The translations under genes were made by a program, and so were the position numbers. The notes under the pieces were generated by a model. The model saw nothing but the letters and a program-made list of their open reading frames with translations. It did not search any database and was not told the DNA's origin. From assembly GCF_007748195.1 (NCBI RefSeq), contig NZ_CP037920.1, positions 5,671,800-5,735,799 on the forward strand: a stretch of 64,000 nt of DNA. Reading direction: 5' to 3'. Shown here in pieces: positions 1-9,649 of the stretch (positions within the stretch are counted from its first letter, which is position 1; every line of letters starts with the position of its first letter). The DNA comes from Gimesia aquarii. GTDB lineage: Bacteria > Planctomycetota > Planctomycetia > Planctomycetales > Planctomycetaceae.

Positions 1-66
1 AAAACAAATCGTCCCGTAAGATTCACCAACGGTTTTAAATCCGATTTTTCGATATCAAGAATATGA
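1..66 (+). CDS. C-terminal end of an upstream gene (partial)
   Basis: An open frame runs from the first base of the window to a TGA at 64-66 and encodes 21 residues ending FSISRI. Its stop overlaps the ATG of the next gene as ATGA, the usual arrangement for translationally coupled subunits. Since the next gene is an ABC-2 type permease, this is probably the tail of a partner ATPase or permease. Too little is visible to decide which. Confidence 0.45.
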   Translation, partial: KTNRPVRFTNGFKSDFSISRI

Positions 67-887
67 TCGCCAACCTGCGAACCAATTGGATTATTTTAAA
101 GACTTCTGTAGAAGAACGTCTTGTTTACCGAGGAGATTTCATCTTTGCCACTTTGGTTCGGTTCCTTCCCATTGTAACGCAAATCTTTCTGTGGGGCGCG
201 ATCTACGGAATTTATACCAGTTCTCCCGTTGGTTCCATTAAAGGGTATAACTATCAGGAAATGGTCGCCTATTACCTGCTTGTCATGGTGGGGCGGGCAT
301 TTTCCAGTATGCCGGGTTTATCCAACGGCATTGCCAACGATGTACGTGATGGAACCATCAAAAAATATTTAGTACAACCCATTGATATGCTGGGATATCT
401 GTTTTGGGCTCGTGTGGCCCACAAATTAGTTTATTACCTGGTAGCCATCGGACCGTTTGTCCTTGTCTTTTATCTTTGCCGTGACTATTTCAGTGGTGTA
501 CCCGACGCATTTACGATCACTGCCTGGATTCTGTCTCTATTAATGGCGTTTCTGGTAGGATTCCTGATCGAATCATTGATCGGGTTGATCGCTTTCTGGT
601 TTCTGGAAGTCAGTTCGCTGATCTTCATCTATATGATGTTGAATTACTTTCTTTCTGGACACATGATCCCGCTTGATCTCTTTCCAGAACCGCTAAGTCA
701 CTGGATGCAGCTATTGCCTTTTAAATATCTGGCGTATTTCCCTGGTGCCGTGTTCCTCGGAAAATATACAAACGAAGAGCTCATTTTCGAATTGTCTATT
801 GAAGTGGTCTGGATTGTTGTGCTCTTTGTAATGAATCGAGTCGCCTTCCACTTCGGGACGAAACGCTATAGTGCCTTTGGCGGTTAA
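63..887 (+). CDS. ABC-2 type transporter permease subunit
   Basis: A 274-residue integral membrane protein with about six hydrophobic segments (roughly residues 22-48, 58-80, 110-140, 148-180, 185-205 and 240-262). The sequence resembles the uncharacterised ABC-2 permeases of the COG4587 group, which pair with an ATPase and a second permease to export an unknown substrate across the inner membrane. The ATG overlaps the stop of the preceding frame (ATGA), which supports the start and suggests translation coupled to a partner subunit outside the window. No third subunit follows; the next gene is over 400 bases away. The substrate cannot be inferred. Confidence 0.75.
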   Translation: MIANLRTNWIILKTSVEERLVYRGDFIFATLVRFLPIVTQIFLWGAIYGIYTSSPVGSIKGYNYQEMVAYYLLVMVGRAFSSMPGLSNGIANDVRDGTIKKYLVQPIDMLGYLFWARVAHKLVYYLVAIGPFVLVFYLCRDYFSGVPDAFTITAWILSLLMAFLVGFLIESLIGLIAFWFLEVSSLIFIYMMLNYFLSGHMIPLDLFPEPLSHWMQLLPFKYLAYFPGAVFLGKYTNEELIFELSIEVVWIVVLFVMNRVAFHFGTKRYSAFGG

Positions 888-1311
888 ATGGTGAAATACA
901 AGGATCTTAACTACATCAAACTTCAATTTTGATCCCGAAAACAAAATTAAAAATCCGGGGATCAGATCCTCATTCCACAAAGATTCATTATTCTCCGTTA
1001 GACGAATGGCTGCCACTTTGCTAAAATTATTAATGAAAGGTTCAGGATACTTTCGTAAGATGTGGCGTTTTGCCCAAAATGAGTCTCTCCTCGCCTCATA
1101 ATTACGAACTTAGGCGCATTTTTGGTGTCTAAAAGGGTGTGGTTCGTGACAACTACATTTCACGAATGAAACTCGTGAAACCTTCTCTCCTCTGTCCGTG
1201 ATTTCTCATCAACGGATTTACGTTTGGAATGTAAACAGAAAACAGTGCAGATTCCATAAACAAGTTCATTCTTGGATACGGCAATCTGCCCAACCTTAAT
1301 TTAAAAAACAA
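888..1311. other. Intergenic region without a recognisable gene
   Basis: About 420 bases between the permease and the MFS gene. I see no RNA gene or convincing coding sequence. Around 1145-1182 there are short repeated CACGAA/TTCGTG words of the kind seen elsewhere in this window near 33.7 and 37 kb. Confidence 0.5.
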
Positions 1312-2559
1312 ATGTCAATTACCCCTATTGTTCCCACTAATCAAGAGGAACCGATCTACAACCGACTTTTCTGGCTTTGTTACCTGGCAAATGTGATTCT
1401 GGTAACTGCAAATGCCCTTACCTTTCGTTTTGCTGATTTGATTACCTATCTTGGCGGAACTGAAGAACTCGTTGGTGACATCGTTAGTTGTGGTGTATTT
1501 GTGGCATTGATTGCACGGTTCTTTATGGGCCAGGGAATTGACCGCTACGGAGTCAGACGATTGTGGGCCATCTCCGCAGTCGTCTTTGTCATTGGTGCAG
1601 GCGGAACGGCATTATGTAGATCATTGGATTGGGAAATATTCGCCTTAAGGACATTTTTTGCAACTGGAATTGCAGGCATGTTTACCTGCTCTGTCGTCCA
1701 TATTCAACAAAAAGTTCCTCACCATCGCAGAACCGAAGTCATAGGTAGCTTAGGTAGCAGTGGCTTTGTCGGAATCATTCTCGGTACCCAGATCAGTGAC
1801 TGGATGATGCGTTGGTTCGCTCCCGGAAATGCTCAATTTTATGCTGTGTTCGGCACCCCTGCCGTTCTGGGACTATTATACTTTATCATTGTGCTTACCA
1901 TTACCCGTAACGATATTCACCGCAGACCTAGATTCACACCCGCGGCTCATCAGTTGCTGTTCCGCTATTGGCCCGGTCAAGTTGTAGTGATTGCCATCAT
2001 GATGGGGCTTAGCTTCACAGTAGTAAGTGTCTTTTTAACCCGGTTCGTCACACAACGCGGATTAGGGGGAATTGGAACCTTCTTTGCCGGTTATGCAATC
2101 TCTGCCTTTGTGATTCGTATTTTAACCAGACGCTGGGGAGAGACTGTCGGACGAAATAAAATGATCATTATGGGGCTGATGGGACATGCGATCGGTCACA
2201 TCATTCTTCCATCAATCACACGGGAATGGCAATTGATTGGCCCCTCCATTTTGTGCGGTTTTGGGCATGCGCTCCTGTTTCCAGCCGTTGTTTCACTGGG
2301 AACAGAATCGTTCCCCAAACACTATCGTGGAACGGGCACTACCATTGTGCTCGGTTTCTTCGATATTGGCGCCATTGTCTTTGCACCCATTCTGGGAAGC
2401 ATTATTGACAATTGGGGTATCGTTCCGATGTTCTATACGTCGGCATCCATCATGACACTCACAGCGACGGTTTACTCAGTCACGGCCAATCACAGTGTCA
2501 GCAAAGATGCAGCAGTCCCACAGGAACTTTGTGCCACTCTGGAAGAGGCCTTGGATTAA
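1312..2559 (+). CDS. Major facilitator superfamily transporter
   Basis: A 415-residue protein with about 12 hydrophobic segments in two six-helix halves, the normal length for an MFS secondary carrier. The loop after helix 2 contains FMGQGIDRYGVRRLWA, a good match to the MFS motif A pattern (G-x-x-x-D-R-x-G-x-R-R). A second version follows in the C-terminal half (ILTRRWGETVGRNK). It should move a small solute across the inner membrane by proton coupling or facilitated diffusion. No neighbour hints at the substrate. There is no clear Shine-Dalgarno sequence before the ATG. The gene is monocistronic and convergent with the minus-strand block that follows. Confidence 0.8.
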   Translation: MSITPIVPTNQEEPIYNRLFWLCYLANVILVTANALTFRFADLITYLGGTEELVGDIVSCGVFVALIARFFMGQGIDRYGVRRLWAISAVVFVIGAGGTALCRSLDWEIFALRTFFATGIAGMFTCSVVHIQQKVPHHRRTEVIGSLGSSGFVGIILGTQISDWMMRWFAPGNAQFYAVFGTPAVLGLLYFIIVLTITRNDIHRRPRFTPAAHQLLFRYWPGQVVVIAIMMGLSFTVVSVFLTRFVTQRGLGGIGTFFAGYAISAFVIRILTRRWGETVGRNKMIIMGLMGHAIGHIILPSITREWQLIGPSILCGFGHALLFPAVVSLGTESFPKHYRGTGTTIVLGFFDIGAIVFAPILGSIIDNWGIVPMFYTSASIMTLTATVYSVTANHSVSKDAAVPQELCATLEEALD

Positions 2560-2735
2560 GGCGAGGAGCAACTCTGGCAGTACTATCCTGACCACTTCCA
2601 GCTTAAATTCGTCTGGCACGCTTGGACTTAGAGTTGATGGTGTTTATTCATGTTGTTCCTACTCAAAATTGTCTACACTTTTTTAGGAGCGTCAACAATT
2701 CTTGGGAAACTCTAAACTCTTATTTTGAGAATTAT

Positions 2736-3917
2736 CTATTGTTTGAACTCTTGAGGTGGCTGCGCTTTATTTTCTGTATTTCGTTTAAGAATCACATAAC
2801 CAATAATACACATCACAAAAGCAGTATTAATAAGAATAAAAGGATTTGACCACCAATTTTCTTTAGCAGATCCTGTTGTGACTTTAGAATCACTTAGTGA
2901 ACCTTTACGATAGGATCTAATAATCTTTTCGTCCTCGACTTCATAAACAAGTGCCCCATCAGGAATTTTGAGATCTTGGAAAAAAGCAAGGTCATACTCG
3001 GGTTCTAATGAAACTTTTTCAGTAATATAACTCTCTTTCCACTGAATCTTTTTCTTACCACCATCTCTAATAGATGCTTTGTTATAGGCTGTATATTCCG
3101 TTTTCATGGGAAACCAAATCCCTGATTTAATCTCATCCCAATTTAATACTTGCGCTTCACCTACTGGTTCTGTTTCAGAAAAACGAAAAGTATAAGCAAA
3201 CAATCGCGCTGGAATATAGTTTTTTTCTTCTGCAAGCCAAAGCTCCCACCTGCTAGATGGAATATCATTAACTAATGATGTAATCCATACCTTATGGCAT
3301 TTCAAACCATTAAAGTCGACAACACCTTGATAAGTATTCTTTAAACTAATATTTGATTTCCAGTTTGTACGTGGTGAAGCGGCCATCGCTTCAGTTCCAG
3401 AGAGGTATGTTGAAAGGCTTGTATATATGTGACGACGGCGTAAGAAAAACATGTGAGGTCGAATCTGATGTATATCATATACTTCACCTTTTATAATATT
3501 CACCAAGTTTTGAGAGTCTTTTAGCTTTGTAATCTTACCATCATACATTTTAACATCATTGAGTTGTCTTGAAGAATTATCACTATAAGAGCTATTTCCT
3601 GTTTTGCTGCCATGAAACATCTCATTTTGACCTACATACCAAATAGTACTTAGTTCCTGTGAAGTGGATATAAAACCAGTTTTTTTAGAACTTGTTTTTG
3701 GAGTATTGGTGATCTTTGTTTTTACGTTTTTACTATCGCCAGCCGTGTAGGTAAATTGCACTTTAACATCGATATCTTCATACAAATGCTCATTTTCTTG
3801 AACAAGCTCTATGATTTCAGCAAAGGTGGTCAAAGACTTTTCTTCAGCCCTTACTAAATGAGAATTCATAGTTACAACAACCACAGATACAAAAAGTATA
3901 AAGATGTATGTTTTCAT
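2736..3917 (-). CDS. Secreted protein with C-terminal membrane anchor (module A)
   Basis: A 393-residue protein with an N-terminal signal peptide (about 1-24, ending VRA), a long extracytoplasmic region, and one C-terminal transmembrane helix near residues 352-375, followed by a short tail with basic residues. The middle (about 195-290) has the feel of a LolA/outer-membrane-lipoprotein-sorting type beta domain, with the phrase WELWLAEEKNYIPARLF; this is an impression, not an assignment. The last part before the anchor (FFQDLKIPDGALVYEVEDE) aligns with FQIAVPAGVNVVKFENAES in the protein at 10171-11361, which has the same architecture. I take the two to be paralogues. It is last in the order DUF1573, two 12-Cys proteins, this gene. 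Function unknown. Confidence 0.7.
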   Translation of the reverse strand: MKTYIFILFVSVVVVTMNSHLVRAEEKSLTTFAEIIELVQENEHLYEDIDVKVQFTYTAGDSKNVKTKITNTPKTSSKKTGFISTSQELSTIWYVGQNEMFHGSKTGNSSYSDNSSRQLNDVKMYDGKITKLKDSQNLVNIIKGEVYDIHQIRPHMFFLRRRHIYTSLSTYLSGTEAMAASPRTNWKSNISLKNTYQGVVDFNGLKCHKVWITSLVNDIPSSRWELWLAEEKNYIPARLFAYTFRFSETEPVGEAQVLNWDEIKSGIWFPMKTEYTAYNKASIRDGGKKKIQWKESYITEKVSLEPEYDLAFFQDLKIPDGALVYEVEDEKIIRSYRKGSLSDSKVTTGSAKENWWSNPFILINTAFVMCIIGYVILKRNTENKAQPPQEFKQ

Positions 3918-4134
3918 AAGGCACTTTCAAATTGATCGTTTATAGCTATAAGTTGAGGTTGCTAAAAACTTTTTGTTTTTCAAACATTAGCATCAAAAAT
4001 GCAATTATTCATAGTCACTATCAATCCTGGAATATTATATCTTTATTCAAAACTAATAAGAGCTAAACCATTTTTAGCAAGCCTATTGTCCTTGTCACTT
4101 TTAAAAGAGAACTCGTAAACATTAATGATGATTC

Positions 4135-4578
4135 TCAAGCTTCAGGAGGCCCCTCACTAGTACATCCAGATTTTGAATCTGACTCAAGTCCAGTTCGATC
4201 TTCTTGACCAGTCTCACAGGAACACCCTTCCATAGAACACCAGTAGTTCGGAGCTGGACCAGGTGTACCACAATCCCAACCGTTCAAGTTTTCACACTTG
4301 ATTTGTGCATTTGCCTCATTGTACACACATGTAAACGAGGCCGAGTTCGCTGATACGCAACTTTGAAAAAACTTTGGTCCAGTTCCGCCGCTAACCAGGA
4401 CACAAGTTAAAACGCCTTGATCATCCTCGTGAATTGCAGGTTTACAACTCGTATCACACCTTGCGTTACTGACACACTTTGAACCCGAATATTCATTATT
4501 TGCCATGGTATTGGAGATGCTAAACAGTAATTGAGGAACCAAAAACACACTAGACATTAGTAACAAGCCTTTTTTCAT
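4135..4578 (-). CDS. Small secreted 12-cysteine protein, copy 2 of tandem pair
   Basis: A 147-residue protein with a signal peptide (MKKGLLLMSSVFLVPQ..., cleavage near residue 25) and a mature part with 12 cysteines. A further 8 codons in frame upstream are possible (ATG at 4602). I chose the ATG at 4578 because AAGGAG lies just upstream at good spacing and the tandem copy begins at the same residue. The cysteine pattern is identical to that of the 4687-5127 protein, including the blocks CENLNGWDCGTPGPAPN and WCSMEGCSCE. The tail ends GPPEA. Export plus an even, fully conserved set of cysteines points to disulfide bonds in the periplasm or at the cell surface. No known family is recognised. 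Confidence 0.75.
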   Translation of the reverse strand: MKKGLLLMSSVFLVPQLLFSISNTMANNEYSGSKCVSNARCDTSCKPAIHEDDQGVLTCVLVSGGTGPKFFQSCVSANSASFTCVYNEANAQIKCENLNGWDCGTPGPAPNYWCSMEGCSCETGQEDRTGLESDSKSGCTSEGPPEA

Positions 4579-4686
4579 CAAATACTCCTTTGTTTGTTTC
4601 ATGCATCGAAATCGATATTGCTAAGAGCTAAACCATTTTTCGCAGACCTATTAGCTTTATCACTTTTAAAAGAGAACTCGTAAACA

Positions 4687-5127
4687 TTAATTAGGAGGCC
4701 CCTCACCAGCACAACCAGATTGAGTAGTCGCACTAAGTCCAGTCCGATCTTCTTGACCTGCCTCACAGGAACAGCCTTCCATAGAACACCAAAGATTGGG
4801 AGCAGGACCAGGTGTACCACAATCCCAACCATTCAAATTTTCGCATGTAATTTCTGCACCTGTTTCGGTATTTGTGCATGTGAATGAAGCTGAGTCAGCT
4901 GACACGCACTCTGAAAAAAACTTTGGCCCAGTTCCGCTGCTAGTTAGGACACAAGTTAAAACGCCTTGACCATCATCGTGAATTGCAGGACTACAAGAAG
5001 TATCACACCTTGAGTTATTTACACACTTTGAACCAGAAAATTCAATATATGCCATGGTATTGGAGACACTAAGCGCAAATTGAGGCACCAAAAACACACT
5101 AGATATTAGTAACAAGCCTTTTTTCAT
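4687..5127 (-). CDS. Small secreted 12-cysteine protein, copy 1 of tandem pair
   Basis: A 146-residue protein, signal peptide about 1-26, then 12 cysteines that align one for one with those of the downstream copy at 4135-4578. The C-terminus ends GEGPPN. It starts 32 bases after the stop of the DUF1573 gene, so the two are very likely cotranscribed. Most differences from the second copy are conservative substitutions between the cysteines, so both copies appear to be under selection and not decaying. I do not recognise the fold. Possible roles are a cell-surface structural protein or a secreted factor; neither can be told from sequence alone. Confidence 0.75.
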   Translation of the reverse strand: MKKGLLLISSVFLVPQFALSVSNTMAYIEFSGSKCVNNSRCDTSCSPAIHDDGQGVLTCVLTSSGTGPKFFSECVSADSASFTCTNTETGAEITCENLNGWDCGTPGPAPNLWCSMEGCSCEAGQEDRTGLSATTQSGCAGEGPPN

Positions 5128-5159
5128 TAGACATTCCTTCTGTTATTTTATTTAAGCAC

Positions 5160-6176
5160 TCATTCGGGAAAGTTTAATTGACAAGAGATTTGAGAATCAT
5201 CTTTACCATATGAAAAACAGAGTTTTAAATTTTGCGCTGTTAATCTTTTTGGGGAAAATCCCAATTGAATTTGCCGTCTGTTTTTTCCAAGTACAGTTTC
5301 TTTTTTTATGACTACATTGTCTGGAGGATTTATGAGCCTGACATTATTCTTCATTTCATTCTGTTGTTTTCTACTTATTAGAGTAAGAACAACATCTTTA
5401 AAAGTTCCATCTTCGTTTCGTTGTACCTCAACTTTTGAGGGAACAATCAGGTAAGGCTTAATCAGTTTGATGCTAATTGGCAGTTTTACGGCTCGATCAT
5501 CCCCATTGAAGCTAATATTGAGAGAACCATAGTGCTCGCCCTTAGTGAGCTTTCCGTCAAAGTTAATCTTAAAACAAAGTAATTCACCTACTTTGACAGG
5601 ATTACTAATCATAAAAAGATCATTATTCGATTCAATCTGTAAAGACCCTATGTCAAAATAGTCTGAGTGTCCAACTGGTTCCAACTCCACACTAAGCTCT
5701 TCGTTTTTTACACTTTCAATGTCATAAAATGTTTTATTGATTCGATCTGGAGTTACGTTGAATGGAGTCGGACATTTTGCAATGGCAAAGCAACTAACCT
5801 CTGGTGAGTTCGGATCATTGCTGGTGATTGTGATGCGTACCCCTTTTTCTGAATTAGAGTACTCTGGTAGCTTGATTGACAAATTTATTTTTTTTGTTTC
5901 ACTGGAATCAATCACTCCCATATGAGGGCTAAGAGAAGTACAACCACAAGATGCGCGGATACTGTACTCTAAAGGAGCGAAGCCAGAGTTTATAATATCA
6001 AAACTCCCTTTCATTTCCTGGCCAGGCTTACCATTTCCTAAATTAATTGCTTGCTCCTTAAGCAAAATTTTCGGTTTGTGTTCAAGCGCAAGCACGCCGC
6101 TGATGCAGACAAAACTAAAAGTCCCAAGTAATGAAAGAATAGAATAAAGAAATAATCGATTTGTTAAAAAGCTCAA
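5160..6176 (-). CDS. DUF1573-domain secreted protein (module A)
   Basis: A 338-residue exported protein. Start is TTG at 6176, preceded by AGAGG at six bases. A hydrophobic signal segment covers about residues 8-30. Residues about 38-135 are a DUF1573 domain (an immunoglobulin-like ASH-related fold): sequence like INLGNGKPGQEMKGSF, then the hallmark CGCT in ASCGCTSLSPHMG, then a second strand set with ITSNDPNSPEVSC. The rest forms further beta-rich repeats without a clear name. DUF1573 proteins are abundant in planctomycetes and have no established biochemical role. It heads a probable operon with the two 12-Cys proteins, the same combination found at 9047-12532. Confidence 0.8.
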   Translation of the reverse strand: MSFLTNRLFLYSILSLLGTFSFVCISGVLALEHKPKILLKEQAINLGNGKPGQEMKGSFDIINSGFAPLEYSIRASCGCTSLSPHMGVIDSSETKKINLSIKLPEYSNSEKGVRITITSNDPNSPEVSCFAIAKCPTPFNVTPDRINKTFYDIESVKNEELSVELEPVGHSDYFDIGSLQIESNNDLFMISNPVKVGELLCFKINFDGKLTKGEHYGSLNISFNGDDRAVKLPISIKLIKPYLIVPSKVEVQRNEDGTFKDVVLTLISRKQQNEMKNNVRLINPPDNVVIKKETVLGKNRRQIQLGFSPKRLTAQNLKLCFSYGKDDSQISCQLNFPE

Positions 6177-6649
6177 TCGTGACCTCTAGAATGATCAAAC
6201 AATATATCCCTACTTTGAGGAGCAATTAATGACTGCTCAGACAATTTATTTATGGACCACCGCACACAGGATTGGTCCATCAATAAACGTTGTACATAAT
6301 CGTATAAAAATGTTAGGAATACTTTTGTCTTAATTTAGCTACTTATACAGTGCTAATAGATACATAATGTTCATACCTGAATTTCTACTATAATTCAACA
6401 ACCTTTTTTAATTTTTTTTATAAAGTTGCGATTGACGTCCTAATTTTTTTTGCCGTTTTAGTTTCCAAATTGCTGTTAATTAAGACAGAATCATGTCAAC
6501 AAGTTTTAAATACCAAGCCCTTCAATGTACTTAATATAAATACTAAGACTAATCTTGTTCTTCTCTTATATTTTTCTAGTGACCTTCAGGGGGATCCGTT
6601 TTAGCCCATCGCGTGAGCCTTTTAACAGATGCTGACCTGCTCTGTAGAA
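6177..6649. other. A+T-rich intergenic region, probable promoter side of module A
   Basis: About 470 bases upstream of the DUF1573 gene, very rich in A and T, with no coding potential. An imperfect inverted repeat with GGACCA and TGGTCC arms lies near 6254-6280. This is the likely location of the module A promoter, but no individual site can be defended. Confidence 0.4.
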
Positions 6650-7056
6650 AAGGTAGTGTTTGGCTACAAGACCATGATGTTATGTGTGATCGTTCTCAGA
6701 ACGATCTCACGACACTGAGACCAGTAGCAACGTGCTCGCAATGCTTAACGGTCTTGTAGAGTAGTGTCGATGTGCGAGATTTGATTTTAATAAGTGGGCT
6801 GTCGCTTTTTGGAAGGTCGTAAAGTGTGTGATCTTGTGGAAACCAATCAATGCTGCCAGACAGGGAGTGTCGATCAGGAATGCCTGAAGTTTCCGATAAT
6901 CAAGTTGTAGAAACTGCTGAAGCACCAGACAGGCAAACAATTGGTGCTGTGTAAACTTTCGAGAACTGTAGCGGCAGCATATTCAGGAAGCGATTGCTTT
7001 ACAATCTTGTAATCAGTCGCCAATACCATCCGTGGAGATTTGTTTGTCTGTGTCAT
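6650..7056 (-). pseudogene. Frameshifted N-terminal remnant of a DDE-type transposase
   Basis: Reading leftward, the frame from ATG 7056 gives MTQTNKSPRMVLATDYKIVK and on to LPEY. After a shift of frame near 6960 it resumes as FTQHQLFACLVLQQFLQLDY, followed by RKLQAFLIDTPCLAALIGFH and HFTTFQKATAHLL, which is typical of the N-terminal part of IS5/IS4-like transposases found in many copies in planctomycete genomes. A second shift near 6780 is needed to go on, and no catalytic C-terminal part is present. It is a dead fragment. Terminal inverted repeats were not found. Confidence 0.65.
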
Positions 7057-7144
7057 GACTCGTTAATTTCAGAAATTGTAATCGGAGGTACTTTTCTACA
7101 GGGCAATAGTGACCAGTAAAATAAAGTTTGCGATTCTGCAGAAA

Positions 7145-8944
7145 TTATTCCACGACCCACAATGTGTAACCAATACGTTCTCCAGTCGGTTTTAATTTTG
7201 AATTTCGACCCAAAAGCTGTTCAGAATTTGTAACTCTGATTTTTCTGTTTAAAGTTTTGGTGTTAGCTTTCTGAGGAAACAAAATATCAAAAGTAGCCAG
7301 ATCCGTTGCACTGATAAACTCAGTGACACTGACTTGATTCTGACTTGCCCATTCGCGAAGGATTAATAAATCTTGGCCCCAATAATTACTGCTGCCTAAT
7401 AGATGGTAGTGCCCATTTCTTGGGCCACCTGCAAAGTCATTAAAATATGAAAGTTGATGTGGATATATTATAAGTGTGCCTATTATTGTATAAGCAAGCA
7501 TTACACCAAACCAGATTTTTGAAATTGAGTACTTTCTTGACTTGAAAGACCAATTTATATTAATTCGCATTGCTTGCCCAAGGAATACTATGAGTAATCC
7601 GATGACTGGTAGTGCATAACGAAAGTGACGACTAAATCCCGTTTGTGAGCTAATAACAATTAGGAGCGCGACGATCATCGAGATCAACACAAGCTCCTTC
7701 TGAAGTAAGCCAGGGGTTTTCTTATACTTCGTGATCCGCCAAATTAAGATTACACTAAAGATCCCCCAAATACCACACGGAACTTTTACCCCAAAGCCAT
7801 ACAAATAATAGTACCACCAGCCATGCTCTTGCCATTCTCCCATCAGATAAGAGGGACGATTGAATTTCTCAAAATCCTTTTTTTGGCTGTCTAATCCGAG
7901 TAAATACTGTTTTGGTACTGGTATTGGAAACTCTCCGAGAAAAGAAGCCTGAAAGCGGTTTCCAGGTTCCCCTGTTTTTTTGTGCCCCGTTAATGTGGAA
8001 CTGACAAACGTAATATTTTTTAATTGAGTGCCAGTACCATCAAAAAGATATCCCAAATTGAGTATGTAAATGGCAATCAACAAAATTATCAGGAGTTGTT
8101 TTACGGTAGTTTTCAGATATGTGGTTGTGTCATTTGTCATACCATTTTCTATGAAGTGGCCAGACGGCATATGATTGGTGGAATCATTTTGAACTCGTTT
8201 GGGTGAGAATTGTTGTTCTTTTACACACTTAGATTTATTCCAAAGACAGACTATTGTAATTAACCAAATGAGCGGCCAAAGTCCAAAGAGAATTAGCCAT
8301 GTCATTTTGGTGAGTTCCGCTAACCCTAATGCGATACCCGCATAAAGAGCTTTCGGCCAGCTGGGTTGTTGAAGCCATTTCCAAAAAGTGTATCCAGCTA
8401 AGAGGCCAAAAGCGGTGCAGGCAGCATCTGCGGTGATTAATTCTCCATGAGCTAATAGGTTGGGTTCAAACACATATAAAACAAGGGTAAATAAGCCTGC
8501 ATTGACACCATATAAATCGCTTGACCAGCGAAATGCGACGTAGCTACCTAGCAAGCTAAATGGAATACATGCCCAACGCGCGTAATTAAACAAGTTAAAC
8601 GAATTGATGCCGTTACTCTGAATAAAGTCTTCGCCAACTCGGAATTCCGCCCGCGAACCAGGACCATCATAAAAGCGAGTCCAGTTATTCCTGTAACCGA
8701 GAAGATGTACTGGTAGTGAAGCAACGATTCTTGCAAGAGGAGGATTGACCCGAAAAAGTTCAAAACGTTTAAACTGCCAGTGACTCAATCCACTAACAAG
8801 AAACCCCGGTTCTAGAGTCGTAGGGCTGTGTTTTATCGAAGAATATGCGATTAAACACGCTTGAATTAATAAAAATAATAGAACAAGCTTTTTAGAATAT
8901 TGTTTTTTTTCTGAAATAGATCTTCCAACAATTTTATTTGTCAC
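7145..8944 (-). CDS. PMT-family (GT39/ArnT-like) membrane glycosyltransferase
   Basis: A 599-residue membrane protein with one N-terminal helix, a large first extracytoplasmic loop (about 50-115), and about 8 to 10 further helices. The loop holds the family-style sequence SHWQFKRFELFRVNPPLARI, and the segment LLAHGELITADAACTAF resembles the acidic-residue region of protein O-mannosyltransferases and ArnT. Such enzymes use a polyprenyl-phosphate sugar and act on the periplasmic face. Start is GTG at 8944 with only a weak ribosome-binding site. It lies 102 bases after the second 12-Cys gene on the same strand and may belong to the same operon; if so, the exported Cys-rich proteins or the anchored protein could be its acceptors (inference). 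A fragment of a second such gene lies at 13460-13621. Confidence 0.75.
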   Translation of the reverse strand: MTNKIVGRSISEKKQYSKKLVLLFLLIQACLIAYSSIKHSPTTLEPGFLVSGLSHWQFKRFELFRVNPPLARIVASLPVHLLGYRNNWTRFYDGPGSRAEFRVGEDFIQSNGINSFNLFNYARWACIPFSLLGSYVAFRWSSDLYGVNAGLFTLVLYVFEPNLLAHGELITADAACTAFGLLAGYTFWKWLQQPSWPKALYAGIALGLAELTKMTWLILFGLWPLIWLITIVCLWNKSKCVKEQQFSPKRVQNDSTNHMPSGHFIENGMTNDTTTYLKTTVKQLLIILLIAIYILNLGYLFDGTGTQLKNITFVSSTLTGHKKTGEPGNRFQASFLGEFPIPVPKQYLLGLDSQKKDFEKFNRPSYLMGEWQEHGWWYYYLYGFGVKVPCGIWGIFSVILIWRITKYKKTPGLLQKELVLISMIVALLIVISSQTGFSRHFRYALPVIGLLIVFLGQAMRININWSFKSRKYSISKIWFGVMLAYTIIGTLIIYPHQLSYFNDFAGGPRNGHYHLLGSSNYWGQDLLILREWASQNQVSVTEFISATDLATFDILFPQKANTKTLNRKIRVTNSEQLLGRNSKLKPTGERIGYTLWVVE

Positions 8945-9046
8945 GTTACTACGAGATGCCCTAAAAACTATTGAAAGATCTACCAGGTCGAATTCATGTT
9001 ACAATCAAATTTGATACTGTAAAATCTTGCTTATTATCTGCTACGG

Positions 9047-9514
9047 TTAAGGAGGAAAACCATCCGGGCAATCTGTCAACACACAGTAGTCACGTACAAT
9101 ACCCACCGTGAGACCCGTTAAAAAATAGCTGCACTTACAGAAATATTCGACTTCTGGTATAGGCTCAGTTCGCAAAACTTGACACTCATAATTTCGTGCT
9201 GGCCCTTCATCAAACAAAGCCTCTGTTGTGCATTCTTGGTTGGTAGGTTCTTGCTGTGCTGCACCGAAACAAGTTGCGTCTCTTTTATTCAATTGGCCTG
9301 CGCAAGCTCCAGTGCACTCCGTATTGTTGTTTGTTGGATCCCCACAATTTTCGGTGGTAATCTCCCACCAGGAATTACCCTGTTCATCGCATAGTCCAGT
9401 ACAATAATCAGGATCAATCGCCAGACTTTGATTCAATGTTAAATTTAAAATACAGGCTGAATTAATACCACATAAGAATAGCATCAATAATAGCAAGGCT
9501 TTTCGAAAGTACAT
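9047..9514 (-). CDS. Small secreted 12-cysteine protein (module B, second)
   Basis: A 155-residue exported protein. ATG at 9514 is preceded by AAAGGAGA at six bases; an in-frame ATG 42 bases upstream lacks such a site. The signal peptide runs to about residue 34 and itself holds two cysteines. The mature part has 12 cysteines, in a spacing that differs from the module A pair but resembles the neighbour at 9650-10102: both mature forms begin DPD-x-C, keep an ECTGAC/DCTGSC block, and end with TVGIV or TIGIV, two cysteines and a proline tail (DGFPP here). Function unknown; it is probably disulfide-bonded outside the cytoplasm. Confidence 0.72.
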   Translation of the reverse strand: MYFRKALLLLMLFLCGINSACILNLTLNQSLAIDPDYCTGLCDEQGNSWWEITTENCGDPTNNNTECTGACAGQLNKRDATCFGAAQQEPTNQECTTEALFDEGPARNYECQVLRTEPIPEVEYFCKCSYFLTGLTVGIVRDYCVLTDCPDGFPP

Positions 9515-9649
9515 TGAAAGTCTCCTTTGAAATACATTATTTGTGCGAATGATCAAGTGGGGCCAATATCCCTCAGGATGAGAAAATGATTGGACAGTTT
9601 CAGTTTTATGAAAGACTTTTTACTAGGTGAAAATCATTATAATCATTAG

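Larger units (their letters stand above)
4055..5129 (-). repeat. Tandem gene duplication, period about 565 bp
   Basis: Two adjacent copies of the same unit: one gene for a 12-cysteine secreted protein plus about 80 bases of its 3' flank. The flanks match closely (agagctaaaccatttt at 4059 and 4624; agagaactcgtaaacattaat at 4106 and 4671), so the offset is 565 bases at both points. Because the non-coding flank is also kept, the duplication is probably fairly recent. Confidence 0.85.

Noticed and set aside
711-1016. A 101-codon minus-strand open frame
   Set aside because: It overlaps the end of the ABC permease gene antisense; its sequence has no family look and no ribosome-binding site.
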